Shown here: piece after piece, positions 8,411 through 14,838 of the stretch
Layout of the letters: each line of letters starts with the position of its first letter
How positions within the stretch are numbered: position 1 is the first letter of the stretch
IMG/VR virus record: IMGVR_UViG_3300032892_000045
Location: 1 to 22,664 of that record
Direction: 5' to 3' (one strand)
DNA length: 22,664 bases
From: a virus
Program-made: the position numbers and the translations under genes
The notes under the pieces: model-generated
What the model saw: the letters and a program-made list of their open reading frames with translations, nothing else
Told to the model about the DNA's origin: nothing
The model's database searches: none

Positions 8411-8821
8411 CTAGGTCCAGGCCGGAACGGTGCCGTCGCCCAGGACGCCAGGAGCCGACCAGTTCAGGTCACCGCCAGCCGCGCGAGTAATGGAGTAGTC
8501 GGTGTACCAGACTTCGTTGGTCATGTTCGCCGTGTTCACCGTCATGGCTGTTGTCCGCAGGTTCTGGTTCGTGAATGTCGGGACCGACTTGAACACCGTA
8601 TGCGCCAGCGCGGTATTCCACTGGCCGCTCAGCGTGATCGAGAAGTCAGCAAGGAGCAACAGGCGCTCGGTAGCCATCTTGTCGATACCAGTCACATCAG
8701 TTGTGGCTCGCGGAGTCGAGAACTGAAGGTTGGTGACGTCATTCCTGATGTCGACATTGTCATTGCCGAGAATCGTGTCGACCGTCAGCGTGGTCCATCC
8801 GAGACCAGTAGCCTTAGCCAT
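8411..8821 (-). CDS. Major tail (tube) protein paralog 1
   Basis: A 136-residue protein that opens MAKATGLGWTTLTVDTILG and ends DGTVPAWT. It matches its downstream neighbour along the whole length and shares the shorter signature VTGI[DN]K.ATERL with the larger tail protein at 9512-10276. This family occurs as tail tube-like protein in actinobacterial siphoviruses as far as I can recall. The start at 8821 follows AGAGGATGAACA. A gap of 23 bases with its own strong ribosome site separates it from the second copy, so both should be well translated. Assigned as structural tail protein by position and similarity to the neighbour. Confidence 0.7.
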   Translation of the reverse strand: MAKATGLGWTTLTVDTILGNDNVDIRNDVTNLQFSTPRATTDVTGIDKMATERLLLLADFSITLSGQWNTALAHTVFKSVPTFTNQNLRTTAMTVNTANMTNEVWYTDYSITRAAGGDLNWSAPGVLGDGTVPAWT

Positions 8822-8824
8822 TGT

Positions 8825-9274
8825 TCATCCTCTCTCAAATGCTGTCTTGAGCCTGTCCTGATGGCAGGCAAAGTCGTCTACCCATTGATCGGACCGCAGC
8901 TCTACTCGCGGCGTACCCCTGGGATTCCCGCGCCAGTCGCCACCAGTGATGAGAAACCTTTCCTCACGGTCCAGGGGCACCCGATGCTCGCCTCCGAAGC
9001 AGGTCTGTCCGGCCGGAAATGTAAACACTGTCATTCCGTCCGGTTGCTTATCCTCCAGATGCCGGCGACTCTTGTCGTGCCGGATATAGTCAGCCTGGAA
9101 TGCTCCGAGCGCGCTTGACTCGTCTACCGTTGTTCGCCACCCATTCTGGTACGCCTCGCATCCGGCTTCTTCGCACGTTGCTAGCCGCCAGTGTGTATTG
9201 ATCGGAGCGGCTATCTGGAATGTCTTGTAGTTCTCAGGTGGCATCCCCGGAGGATTCCGGTTCAGATTCTGCAT
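8825..9274 (-). CDS. Conserved actinophage-type tail-region protein, function unknown
   Basis: A 149-residue soluble protein. Recognisable blocks are THWRLATCEEAGCEAY, WRTTVDE, ADYIRHDKSRRH, FPAGQTCFGGEHRVPLDR, GGDWRGNPRG and WVDDFACHQDRL. The four Cys (in the CEEAGC, TCF and ACHQ contexts) and several His could form a metal site. I recall this block pattern in proteins from actinobacterial phage tail regions without known function. The start at 9274 overlaps the previous gene by 41 bases, but a near-perfect GGAGGTGAT seven bases upstream supports it over the inner ATG at 9244. No hydrolase or membrane features. Role in tail assembly is only a guess. Confidence 0.65.
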   Translation of the reverse strand: MQNLNRNPPGMPPENYKTFQIAAPINTHWRLATCEEAGCEAYQNGWRTTVDESSALGAFQADYIRHDKSRRHLEDKQPDGMTVFTFPAGQTCFGGEHRVPLDREERFLITGGDWRGNPRGTPRVELRSDQWVDDFACHQDRLKTAFERG

Positions 9275-9512
9275 CCTGTATCACCTCCCGGCTGTGTATG
9301 ACTACGGTCTTGCCTCCACTGTTATGGATTATCGAGAGCACGAGGCGAATCTTCTTGCCGGCCAGTTCCTCGGGAGCACCTTCATCCTCAACAAGCCACC
9401 AGTGCTCTCCGCTTGCCGGGCCTTGTTCCCATTGCTCAACTAGCCGGAACCCATCCGGCAGGACGGAAAGATCTATGCCATCAGCAACGAGGATGCTGTA
9501 TCGAGCGCTCAT
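9234..9512 (-). CDS. Small acidic protein between tail genes, function unknown
   Basis: A 92-residue protein, MSARYSILVADGIDLSVLPD at the start. It begins in a TGATG overlap with the stop of the larger tail protein and so is translationally coupled to it. It is acidic, with EQWEQGPASGEHWWLVEDEG in the middle and a Glu/Ser/Asp-rich end. Predicted alternating strands (IRLVLSIIH, KTVVIHSR) suggest a small beta fold. No motif I recognise. Its 3' end lies under the start of the next gene. It could be a tail accessory protein or assembly factor; no function is claimed. Confidence 0.6.
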   Translation of the reverse strand: MSARYSILVADGIDLSVLPDGFRLVEQWEQGPASGEHWWLVEDEGAPEELAGKKIRLVLSIIHNSGGKTVVIHSREVIQDAESEPESSGDAT

Positions 9513-10276
9513 CAGAATGCCTGCCCGGCAACTAGGTTCCGGCAGAACAGAATGGCGAACATAGCGTTTGTGTATGTTCCCGTTGTCTGCACTCGTGTCC
9601 AGCGCCGAACAAGCGCGTTGTTAGCAGTCGCAAGCCGTACGGCATAAGGACACATAGCCGGGGTGATCGCCCCGGTAACCAGCCCCGTAATGTCGACGTA
9701 GCTTGCCGGAGTGTCTGTGGTGAAGTCCTGAAGGTGTATTGTTACCGAGGTCCCGGTAACGCTGAACACCTGGATGTAAACCTGAGCGCCAAACGAGAGG
9801 CCAGCTTGGCCAGTGTCATCGTACCCGGCGCTGCTTGTTGTTGGACCGGTGGCGTCTGTCTGGATACCAGCTGTATGCTGGAATCCCCATTCGAGGCCAT
9901 AAGCATCGCTGCTGAGCGAACAAGCCAGCGACATTGATCCGTCAGTACCGCGCGTAGGGTCCCAGTTTAGCTGCCGGGCATTCATCGCAGCACCATCGTT
10001 GCCTATTGCCGTGCCCCGGAAGTAGGTCCCGATGACATCAGTCGTCGGCAGCTTGTACATACCGGCCGGGATGCCAGCACTGTATGGATTGAACCACGCT
10101 GTGAAGTCCATACCGGCATCGCGCTTCCCGCCGAGCCGTTCTGTTGCTGCCTTGTTGATTCCGGTAACCTCCAAGGCTGCCGGGCCACCGTTGATCTTGC
10201 TGAGCGCGCTTGTATCTCCGCTCAGATCAAGACCCTGAACATAAAAGTTATCGCCAAGACCACCGGTCTTTGCCAT
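9512..10276 (-). CDS. Tail tube-like structural protein (larger paralog)
   Basis: A 254-residue protein starting MAKTGGLGDNFYVQGLDLSG. It has the pieces EVTGINKAATERLGG, DFTAWFNP, YFRGTAIGN, NWDPTRGTDGS and YGLEWGFQ, which I recognise from phage structural tail proteins of actinobacterial siphoviruses. It shares the VTGI[DN]K.ATERL signature with the two small tube paralogs downstream, so all three may have one tube fold, here with a C-terminal extension of about 100 residues rich in Thr and Gly. ATG 10276 follows GGAGGTGTAGGCG. It comes right after the tail terminator gene. Whether it is the main tube subunit or a second tail component is open. Confidence 0.7.
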   Translation of the reverse strand: MAKTGGLGDNFYVQGLDLSGDTSALSKINGGPAALEVTGINKAATERLGGKRDAGMDFTAWFNPYSAGIPAGMYKLPTTDVIGTYFRGTAIGNDGAAMNARQLNWDPTRGTDGSMSLACSLSSDAYGLEWGFQHTAGIQTDATGPTTSSAGYDDTGQAGLSFGAQVYIQVFSVTGTSVTIHLQDFTTDTPASYVDITGLVTGAITPAMCPYAVRLATANNALVRRWTRVQTTGTYTNAMFAILFCRNLVAGQAF

Positions 10277-10279
10277 CGC

Positions 10280-10750
10280 CTACACCTCCTGCACGAACAT
10301 ATCGTTGATGATTATGGGGATAGCGAGCGTCATGGATCTAAACATCTGCCTGTCAATTTCGATGTACCCAGCCTGCGCTGAAAGTCCTGCCCCGGTAGAG
10401 CCAAGCAGGTCTAGGTTCCTGATGTCGGCTATCCCACCGAAATTGAAATCGCCACTCAGCGTCCCCATAAGATCAGCAACGGCCGCAGTGACATCCGGGT
10501 CAATCATGTCATACGGCATCCGGCGCATGTTCCGGTAGATCCTGGCATTGATGAGGACGACGCCGCTCGTTGCCGCAAGTCCGCTAGAACGCACAGGCCT
10601 GACAGACTGTACCCATACCGAGCATGACATAGCCGAGCCAGGAGCACTTTTGACTTCATGCTGGTTGACGTGATCGAATCGACCTGTGGTGATAGCGTAA
10701 CTGACAATCGCGTCAAAGATCTCGGTAATGGCAGCGTCGTTGAAGCTCAC
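10280..10750 (-). CDS. Tail terminator-like protein
   Basis: A 156-residue protein beginning MSFNDAAITEIFDAIVSYAI. The pattern of an N-terminal helix, a strand block (VWVQSVRPVRSSGLAATSGV, VLINARIYRNM), IDPDVTAAVADLMGTLSGDF and a C-terminal YIEIDRQMFRSMTLAIPIII resembles tail terminator or tail completion proteins that cap the tube at the neck. It starts with GTG at 10750, with GTGA overlapping the upstream stop. Its place between the small neck genes and the first tail protein supports this. Alternative: another neck or minor tail protein. Confidence 0.65.
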   Translation of the reverse strand: MSFNDAAITEIFDAIVSYAITTGRFDHVNQHEVKSAPGSAMSCSVWVQSVRPVRSSGLAATSGVVLINARIYRNMRRMPYDMIDPDVTAAVADLMGTLSGDFNFGGIADIRNLDLLGSTGAGLSAQAGYIEIDRQMFRSMTLAIPIIINDMFVQEV

Positions 10751-10941
10751 CAGTGGTGCATCTCCTTGGCCAGCGCTCTGAACTCATGCGCAACAAAAGC
10801 AGCCACTTCCTTCTCTGGCCCAGAGTCGAACTGAACGTCCAGTTCACCGGCCCGCTCCAGGAGTGCATTTTCCAGCGGGACAAGGCTGGCGTCCAGAAAG
10901 CGCCTAGGCTCCGTACGCCGGAGCCCTGTGAATTCCGCCAT
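10747..10941 (-). CDS. Small neck-region protein, function unknown
   Basis: A 64-residue protein, MAEFTGLRRTEPRRFLDASL at the start. The frame stays open upstream to 11046, but the ATG at 10941 forms TAATG with the stop of the preceding Cys-protein gene and is the likely start. The sequence is mostly helical (VPLENALLERAGELD, VAAFVAHEFRALAKEMHHW). No known motif. It sits between the Cys protein and the tail terminator, coupled at both ends, so I infer a neck or assembly role. Confidence 0.6.
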   Translation of the reverse strand: MAEFTGLRRTEPRRFLDASLVPLENALLERAGELDVQFDSGPEKEVAAFVAHEFRALAKEMHHW

Positions 10942-11192
10942 TACAGAACCGGCCCAGGAAGCAGCAGCCCGCTCGACAAGGCCCGCTCGGCGGCCGAAGT
11001 CTCCTTCATCCCGATGTGCTTCATGCATGTCGGGAGCGCTACGCACGCCACGATCTGCTGCACACCCATTGTCTGCATCTGCCAGGCTGGTACCAGCGTA
11101 ATGCCTTCATTCACCATTTCCCAGTCAGCGTCTCCATTGCTGTTCATTTTCTCGAGGTACTCGCTGACACAGGATGCGCACTTCAGTTGCAT
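10941..11192 (-). CDS. Small Cys-motif protein in the neck cluster
   Basis: An 83-residue protein. CASC at residues 5-8 (C5, C8) and C50/C56 with H59 give a four-Cys pattern (CX2C ... CX5C) that could hold one zinc. The middle (GDADWEMVNEGITLVPAWQM) looks like a short beta domain. Small CXXC proteins of this shape occur in actinophage neck regions by my recollection, with no known role. ATG 11192 follows AGGAAAG. Its stop is fused to the next start as TAATG. Confidence 0.6.
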   Translation of the reverse strand: MQLKCASCVSEYLEKMNSNGDADWEMVNEGITLVPAWQMQTMGVQQIVACVALPTCMKHIGMKETSAAERALSSGLLLPGPVL

Positions 11193-11201
11193 TGTCTTTC
11201 C

Positions 11202-11615
11202 TCACAGATTCATCGCTACGATGTATGGGGGCAGTTCGTCTTCCGCTATCCCTGCAGAATCATGATCAATGGTCTGGTTTACAACCCTGAATGCGGCATA
11301 TCCCGGGAAGCGTCTCGCGCTGTTCTGTTCGCTGGCACCTTCAAGCCATGGCCCATAGACAACCCCATCGTCACTGACTAGCGCTCCTTCTGGGGTCTCC
11401 TTGGCATTGACCTGTGCTGCGTAGTATCCGGCGTTTCTTGGCACCGGATTCTTCTTCAAGTTGCCGCCGTGATGCCCGAGGTACTTGTACTGCTCTGGCA
11501 GGTACGCCTTGATCCTTGCTGCTGCTTCTTCGGCAACTGCCATCGTTACCTGCTGGCAGTACCTTTCGACCTCTTCCTCGACCCGACCATCAAATACAGG
11601 CCCTGTTGCAACCAT
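11202..11615 (-). CDS. gp10-like neck / minor capsid protein
   Basis: A 137-residue protein. An N-terminal helix (VEEEVERYCQQVTMAVAEEA) is followed by a central strand region and GVVYGPWLEGAS..N..RRFPGYAAFR, the YG.wLEgts..n..f.Gy..fr block typical of HK97 gp10-like or minor capsid/tail-completion proteins. It probably joins the head connector to the tail. ATG 11615 lies two bases after the upstream stop, with GAGGGA as ribosome site. Position in the neck cluster agrees. The exact role is inferred. Confidence 0.65.
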   Translation of the reverse strand: MVATGPVFDGRVEEEVERYCQQVTMAVAEEAAARIKAYLPEQYKYLGHHGGNLKKNPVPRNAGYYAAQVNAKETPEGALVSDDGVVYGPWLEGASEQNSARRFPGYAAFRVVNQTIDHDSAGIAEDELPPYIVAMNL

Positions 11616-11617
11616 TG

Positions 11618-11893
11618 CTAGTCCCTCGGTCTCCGGCGCGCCAGGCGACGCAGGTGACGTCGCTGACGTTCTTGCTCGTGATGCTCGTGATTCAGTTCCT
11701 TCTCGTCCCTGTTACGTAGGTGCGGATGACGTCGCTGGGACCAGGGAACTACGCGGCGCGGAAGCCGCGCTGCTGCCCAGTCAGCCAGCCGACGCAGAAC
11801 GGACGGAGGTTTATACCTGTCGTCCGGATGCTTGCTCATGGCGTCCGCTTCTGCCTGGCGCAGAACCAGCTCAGCTTCTTCATCCGGATTCAT
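11618..11893 (-). CDS. Small basic Arg/His-rich protein, function unknown
   Basis: A 91-residue protein. The first 25 residues are acidic and helical (NPDEEAELVLRQAEADAM); from about residue 40 it turns strongly basic, with RRLADWAAARLPRR and a tail of Arg and His (HEHHEQERQRRHLRRLARRR). Such a tail suggests nucleic acid binding, perhaps packaged-DNA contact near the portal vertex, but this is inference. Start ATG 11893 overlaps the connector stop as ATGA. The low-complexity end makes family assignment unsafe. Confidence 0.5.
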   Translation of the reverse strand: MNPDEEAELVLRQAEADAMSKHPDDRYKPPSVLRRLADWAAARLPRRVVPWSQRRHPHLRNRDEKELNHEHHEQERQRRHLRRLARRRPRD

Positions 11894-12966
11894 GCCACCC
11901 GCGTCCTAGCGGCACGGGAGAATCGCGAGTTGCAAACACGTTCTCGCAAGTCTGGCAGGCCCGGACCGGCGCTAGGCCCGCCAGCGGACGCCAGCGGTCC
12001 GCTCGCTCCGCCGTAGGCACCATGCTCCTGCGCAAGCCAGACTATGGCCTCGGCGATGGACAGCTGCCGGATCAGGCCCGGCACGACGGACGCCGTAAGC
12101 GCGTCGCCGACCTTGTGCGTGGCTACAATGGTCCCTAGCGCTCCGCGGATGACCGTGAGGGTACGGCTAGCCCAGAGCGTCCCTCCGGCGTGAGCGGCCA
12201 GTACAGAGCCTTCGAAGGCCCGTTTCACGACCAGGTTGTTGCCGGCGATGTACTCAACGAGCAGCCACTCGGCATCGACCATCAAGATCTCGCCCTTGCT
12301 GAAGGCAGTACCGTCCGGAACCGCAACTATCTTGTCGGCCGCCGAGGCAGAGCTCAGCCCGGAGTAGGCGACGCCAGTGTCGGCATAAGCCGCGTCGGTC
12401 ACGATCATGCGCTCGGAGCCAGCAATAAGCAGATCACCAACACCTACCGAGCCGTCGCTTACCGTCACCGCAGTATCCACTATTGCCACGTCGGCCGCAA
12501 GGACCCCTGCTGACTCGGTCTTTGTCCAGTAGCCGAATGTGCCAGTTATGGCGATGTCCTCCTGTGGCGTCGAGTTGTACCCGAATGCTACAGAGAGATC
12601 ACGCCGTAGCTCAATTCGCGTATAGGGAGGCCCTGTATTTACCGGCTGGCAGATTACGTCAGGAATCGGAATGGTAACCGGAACAGGAAGCAGGGAGCCA
12701 GTTACTACTGCGGTGGGGATGTCCGCTAGCTCATTCTCGTCCAGATAGAGCTTCCACGGATAGGTGTACTGATAGTTCGGCCAGTCAAACTTGCGCGTCG
12801 CTGTCTCTGGGTAGAACTTTCGCTGCGTCAGCGCCTCGACTGCCTCAGAGGCAGTCAGGATGGCGCGATCAATTCTGTCGTAAGCATACTCAGCCAGCGT
12901 GACTTCAACTGCACGTCTGACTTGCTCCCGTGTGCAATAACACGGTCGAAAGATAATCGGCGCCAT
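11890..12966 (-). CDS. Head-tail connector (adaptor) with inserted repeated beta domains
   Basis: A 358-residue protein, about twice the usual adaptor length. Residues 10-60 (CTREQVRRAVEVTLAEYAYD, then IDRAILTASEAVEALTQRKF) look like the helical N-terminus of gp6/gp15-type head-tail connectors, and 299-320 (RQLSIAEAIVWLAQEHGAYG) like their last helix. Between them lies a strand-rich insert in which two motifs recur: DGSVGVGDLLIAGSERMIV (171-189) versus DGTAFSKGEILMVDAEWLLV (218-237), and VKRAFEGSVLAAHAGGTLWA (247-266) versus VIRGALGTIVATHKVGDAL (272-290). The C-terminal tail is Gly/Pro/Ala-rich. The start at 12966 is preceded by AAGG about nine bases away, after a 68-base spacer with no other feature. 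Confidence 0.7.
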   Translation of the reverse strand: MAPIIFRPCYCTREQVRRAVEVTLAEYAYDRIDRAILTASEAVEALTQRKFYPETATRKFDWPNYQYTYPWKLYLDENELADIPTAVVTGSLLPVPVTIPIPDVICQPVNTGPPYTRIELRRDLSVAFGYNSTPQEDIAITGTFGYWTKTESAGVLAADVAIVDTAVTVSDGSVGVGDLLIAGSERMIVTDAAYADTGVAYSGLSSASAADKIVAVPDGTAFSKGEILMVDAEWLLVEYIAGNNLVVKRAFEGSVLAAHAGGTLWASRTLTVIRGALGTIVATHKVGDALTASVVPGLIRQLSIAEAIVWLAQEHGAYGGASGPLASAGGPSAGPGLPDLRERVCNSRFSRAARTRVA

Positions 12967-13034
12967 CCTGTGCCTTGCTTTCTTGCCGAGAACCTAGGAC
13001 TTTCGTCTCAGGTGGGATTGGCCATATTCAGTTG

Positions 13035-13382
13035 TTAAGGGACGAGGAATCCTCCGCTGCCGGGATCCTCCTCGCTATACCCCTGGCCCTGTGTAACTTC
13101 CCTCTCCTGCTGAGACTCCTCCGAAGAGACCGACAGGCTGGGCTGGCCGAATGTGGTCTCTTGGGTACTGGTACCCGTCGTACCGGCAGTAAAGGATTGC
13201 TGACTGGGCTGTTGGTCCTGCCCTGAGAGGCTCTCCGCAACTAGGGCAGGCGAGTGGTGGGATGACTCCGTGTCCTGGGGAAAGGTTCCACTCGAGCCTT
13301 GCCTGCTTACGGATGTCAAGGAGCTGGTACCAGCTGATAGCTCCTCCTTACTCGAGGCTCGCGCTAGATTCGCCTTGGCCAT
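13035..13382 (-). CDS. Ser/Gln-rich, probably disordered protein in the head module
   Basis: A 115-residue protein starting MAKANLARASSKEELSAG. About 24 Ser and 13 Gln, with many Thr, Gly and Glu and very few large hydrophobics, so it is predicted to be intrinsically disordered. The start is fixed by a TAATG overlap with the preceding structural gene; a longer frame upstream to 13886 is a shadow of that gene. I recognise no family. Scaffold-like, linker or decoration roles are possible in this position. Translation coupling makes it likely to be real despite its low complexity. Confidence 0.55.
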   Translation of the reverse strand: MAKANLARASSKEELSAGTSSLTSVSRQGSSGTFPQDTESSHHSPALVAESLSGQDQQPSQQSFTAGTTGTSTQETTFGQPSLSVSSEESQQEREVTQGQGYSEEDPGSGGFLVP

Positions 13383-13867
13383 TACGCAGCCACCACCTGG
13401 GACCCTGTGTCCAGCGGGGTGTACTCCAGGTACCAGGCTGCTGACCCTGGGTTGACACCGACGCCACCGGTGTAGGTAATGGCGCCAGGACCAAGAAGGA
13501 ATGCTGGATGTTGCGCAAGCGGAGTGGCTGCCGTTGCGCCGATCTGAAGCGCTCCACCGATTGTCGTGGCATTGAGCGTCCAGTGCGTACCGATCTCGCG
13601 AACGACGCCCACAACGGAGCTGCTCGCGATTGCCGCAGGAACACTGACGCCAGCACCCTCGCTGGCCGTGAACCCAAGGGTGATTGTCGTAGCGTTCGAC
13701 GCGTCGGATCCGATCGTCAGCTTCGCATACATCATCCTGACAAGAATCCGGCCGCCAGTAATTGTGTACATCGGCGTAAGGACTTGTGCAACGAGCGATG
13801 AAGTGCGCGACACTGAGATGCCCAAGGCGATTGTACGGACATCCTTGTTCGCTATCATTGTAGTCAT
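13382..13867 (-). CDS. Probable small virion protein (head decoration-like)
   Basis: A 161-residue protein, MTTMIANKDVRTIALGISVS at the start. ATG 13867 with GGAGGCGAAAC ahead is preferred over the frame's extension to 13972. Predicted mainly strands, Gly/Ala/Thr-rich, with TITGGRILVRMMYAKLTIGS and a C-terminus AAWYLEYTPLDTGSQVVAA. The ITGGr.lv ... W...Y.pLd.Ga.v form is one I associate with capsid decoration or other repeated virion proteins in actinophage. No signal peptide. It follows the two paralogous structural genes behind the capsid gene. Role is inferred. Confidence 0.6.
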   Translation of the reverse strand: MTTMIANKDVRTIALGISVSRTSSLVAQVLTPMYTITGGRILVRMMYAKLTIGSDASNATTITLGFTASEGAGVSVPAAIASSSVVGVVREIGTHWTLNATTIGGALQIGATAATPLAQHPAFLLGPGAITYTGGVGVNPGSAAWYLEYTPLDTGSQVVAA

Positions 13868-13878
13868 GTTTCGCCTCC

Positions 13879-14349
13879 TCAGGCACTCAGGATCTTGAGG
13901 TTCGCCGGACCGCGCTGGACAGCCAGGTCGTGCGTAACGGCTCGGACCAGGCCGCCACCAGTACTGACGCACTTGATGTAGGTGTACGCACCGCTGTCCG
14001 TGCCGGTCGAGTCAACCAGACGCCGGATGCCCGCTGTATGGACAGCAAATACCGTCATCAGGCCGGTGCTCGTGAAGGTAGCTGCGTCCGCGCCCAGGGT
14101 CACCCGAGTCCATGCTGCGCTGCCGTCGGCGGCCGTTGACTTGTAGTAGTGATCGATCGGAGTCCATGCCGGCGAGAAGCCAGCATAAGCTCCGGCCCGG
14201 TACGTACCCGTGAAGGCAGTAGCAATGGACACGGTGTAGGTGTCCGAGCCAGAGCAGACAAACGAAATCGTCGCACATTCACCTAGGTACACCGCAACGG
14301 TGTCGGCCGCAATGGGGATGACATTGAACAGCCTGCCAAGACCTTCCAT
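13879..14349 (-). CDS. Small head structural protein, paralog 2
   Basis: A 156-residue protein beginning MEGLGRLFNVIPIAADTVAV. It is a paralog of the gene upstream: shared MEGLGR.FN..PIA, EC[AT].I.FVC.G.DT.T, .Y.ST...G.A.WT, and a closing THDL.VQR.P.NL. Strand-rich, with two conserved Cys (in ECAT and FVCSG). It lies two genes after the capsid gene, so I infer a capsid decoration or head-surface role. ATG 14349 follows GGGGAG nine bases away. It has a longer central loop region than its partner (about 15 residues more). Confidence 0.65.
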   Translation of the reverse strand: MEGLGRLFNVIPIAADTVAVYLGECATISFVCSGSDTYTVSIATAFTGTYRAGAYAGFSPAWTPIDHYYKSTAADGSAAWTRVTLGADAATFTSTGLMTVFAVHTAGIRRLVDSTGTDSGAYTYIKCVSTGGGLVRAVTHDLAVQRGPANLKILSA

Positions 14350-14363
14350 TTATCTCACTCCCC

Positions 14364-14789
14364 TCATGCAACCAGGACGGCTAGGTTTTCCGGCTTCCGC
14401 TGGACTTCCAGATCGTGCGTCAGCGCCCAGACAAGTCCGCCGGCACCGCCATTCGTGCAGCAGACGTAGTCGAACGTGTCATCCAGCCATGCAGCGTGAA
14501 CCTCGATGGCTGTTATGTCGGCTGCACCCTGAACAACGGCATCAGCTCCTGACTGAGTCTGCTTTGTCCAGACAGCCGTACCGGCCGTGCTCGTGCTCTG
14601 GTAGAAGTGGGTGATGAGGGTGCTGATACCCTGCGCCGAGCCTCCGCCAGAGGTCAGTGCCTCGGTGATGGTAAATGTGTCAGCTCCTGTACACACGAAC
14701 GTAATGGCGGCACATTCCTTCATAGAAATGTACTTGCCGTTGGCAATGGGAACGGTATTGAACACCCTTCCCAGCCCTTCCATTGACAT
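14364..14789 (-). CDS. Small head structural protein, paralog 1
   Basis: A 141-residue protein, MSMEGLGRVFNTVPIANGK at the start; the paralog begins at the third residue. ATG 14789 sits five bases after AGGAG, so the extra two residues are likely real. Contains ECAAITFVCTGADTFTITEA and YVCCTNGG, then ALTHDLEVQRKPENL. Beta-rich and soluble, with no signal peptide. It is the first gene after the capsid gene, the usual place of decoration or head-fibre genes. Function is inferred from position. Confidence 0.65.
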   Translation of the reverse strand: MSMEGLGRVFNTVPIANGKYISMKECAAITFVCTGADTFTITEALTSGGGSAQGISTLITHFYQSTSTAGTAVWTKQTQSGADAVVQGAADITAIEVHAAWLDDTFDYVCCTNGGAGGLVWALTHDLEVQRKPENLAVLVA

Positions 14790-14803
14790 TGTTACTCCTG
14801 TCC

Positions 14804-14825
14804 CCCTGGGGCGTTACTGCCAGGG
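14804..14825 (-). terminator. Short hairpin after the capsid gene (weak)
   Basis: On the coding strand CCCTGG pairs with CCAGGG around a 10-base loop, 6 bp in all, in the 49-base gap between the capsid stop and the next gene. There is no T-run after it. It could be a partial terminator or mRNA-stabilising 3' end that keeps capsid mRNA high, or nothing. Confidence 0.3.
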
Positions 14826-14838
14826 ATTAACTGCTTGG

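Larger units (their letters stand above)
7986..8821 (-). repeat. Tandem gene duplication of the tail tube gene
   Basis: The two adjacent genes at 8411-8821 and 7986-8387 are same-direction copies of one gene, alignable over their full length. Conservation is visible in DNA as well as protein, for example near 8291-8320 and 8719-8750, where both copies encode DVTNLQFS. They have drifted, mainly in the first third and in the strand around the TMTVNTA region. Confidence 0.85.
13879..14789 (-). repeat. Tandem gene duplication behind the capsid gene
   Basis: Genes at 14364-14789 and 13879-14349 are same-direction paralogs aligned from the first residue (MEGLGR) to the last (THDL..QR.P.NL...A). 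Divergence is greater than in the tail tube pair, which suggests an older duplication. Confidence 0.85.

Noticed and set aside
11640-11720. Repetitive GACGT/GCTCGTGAT stretch as a possible DNA repeat or origin
   Set aside because: It is explained by Arg/His-rich codons of the small basic protein at 11618-11893; the units are irregular.
13035-13886. Longer minus-strand frame giving a 283-residue protein
   Set aside because: The first 168 residues are a shadow of the structural gene at 13382-13867, of biased composition; the TAATG start at 13382 is more convincing.
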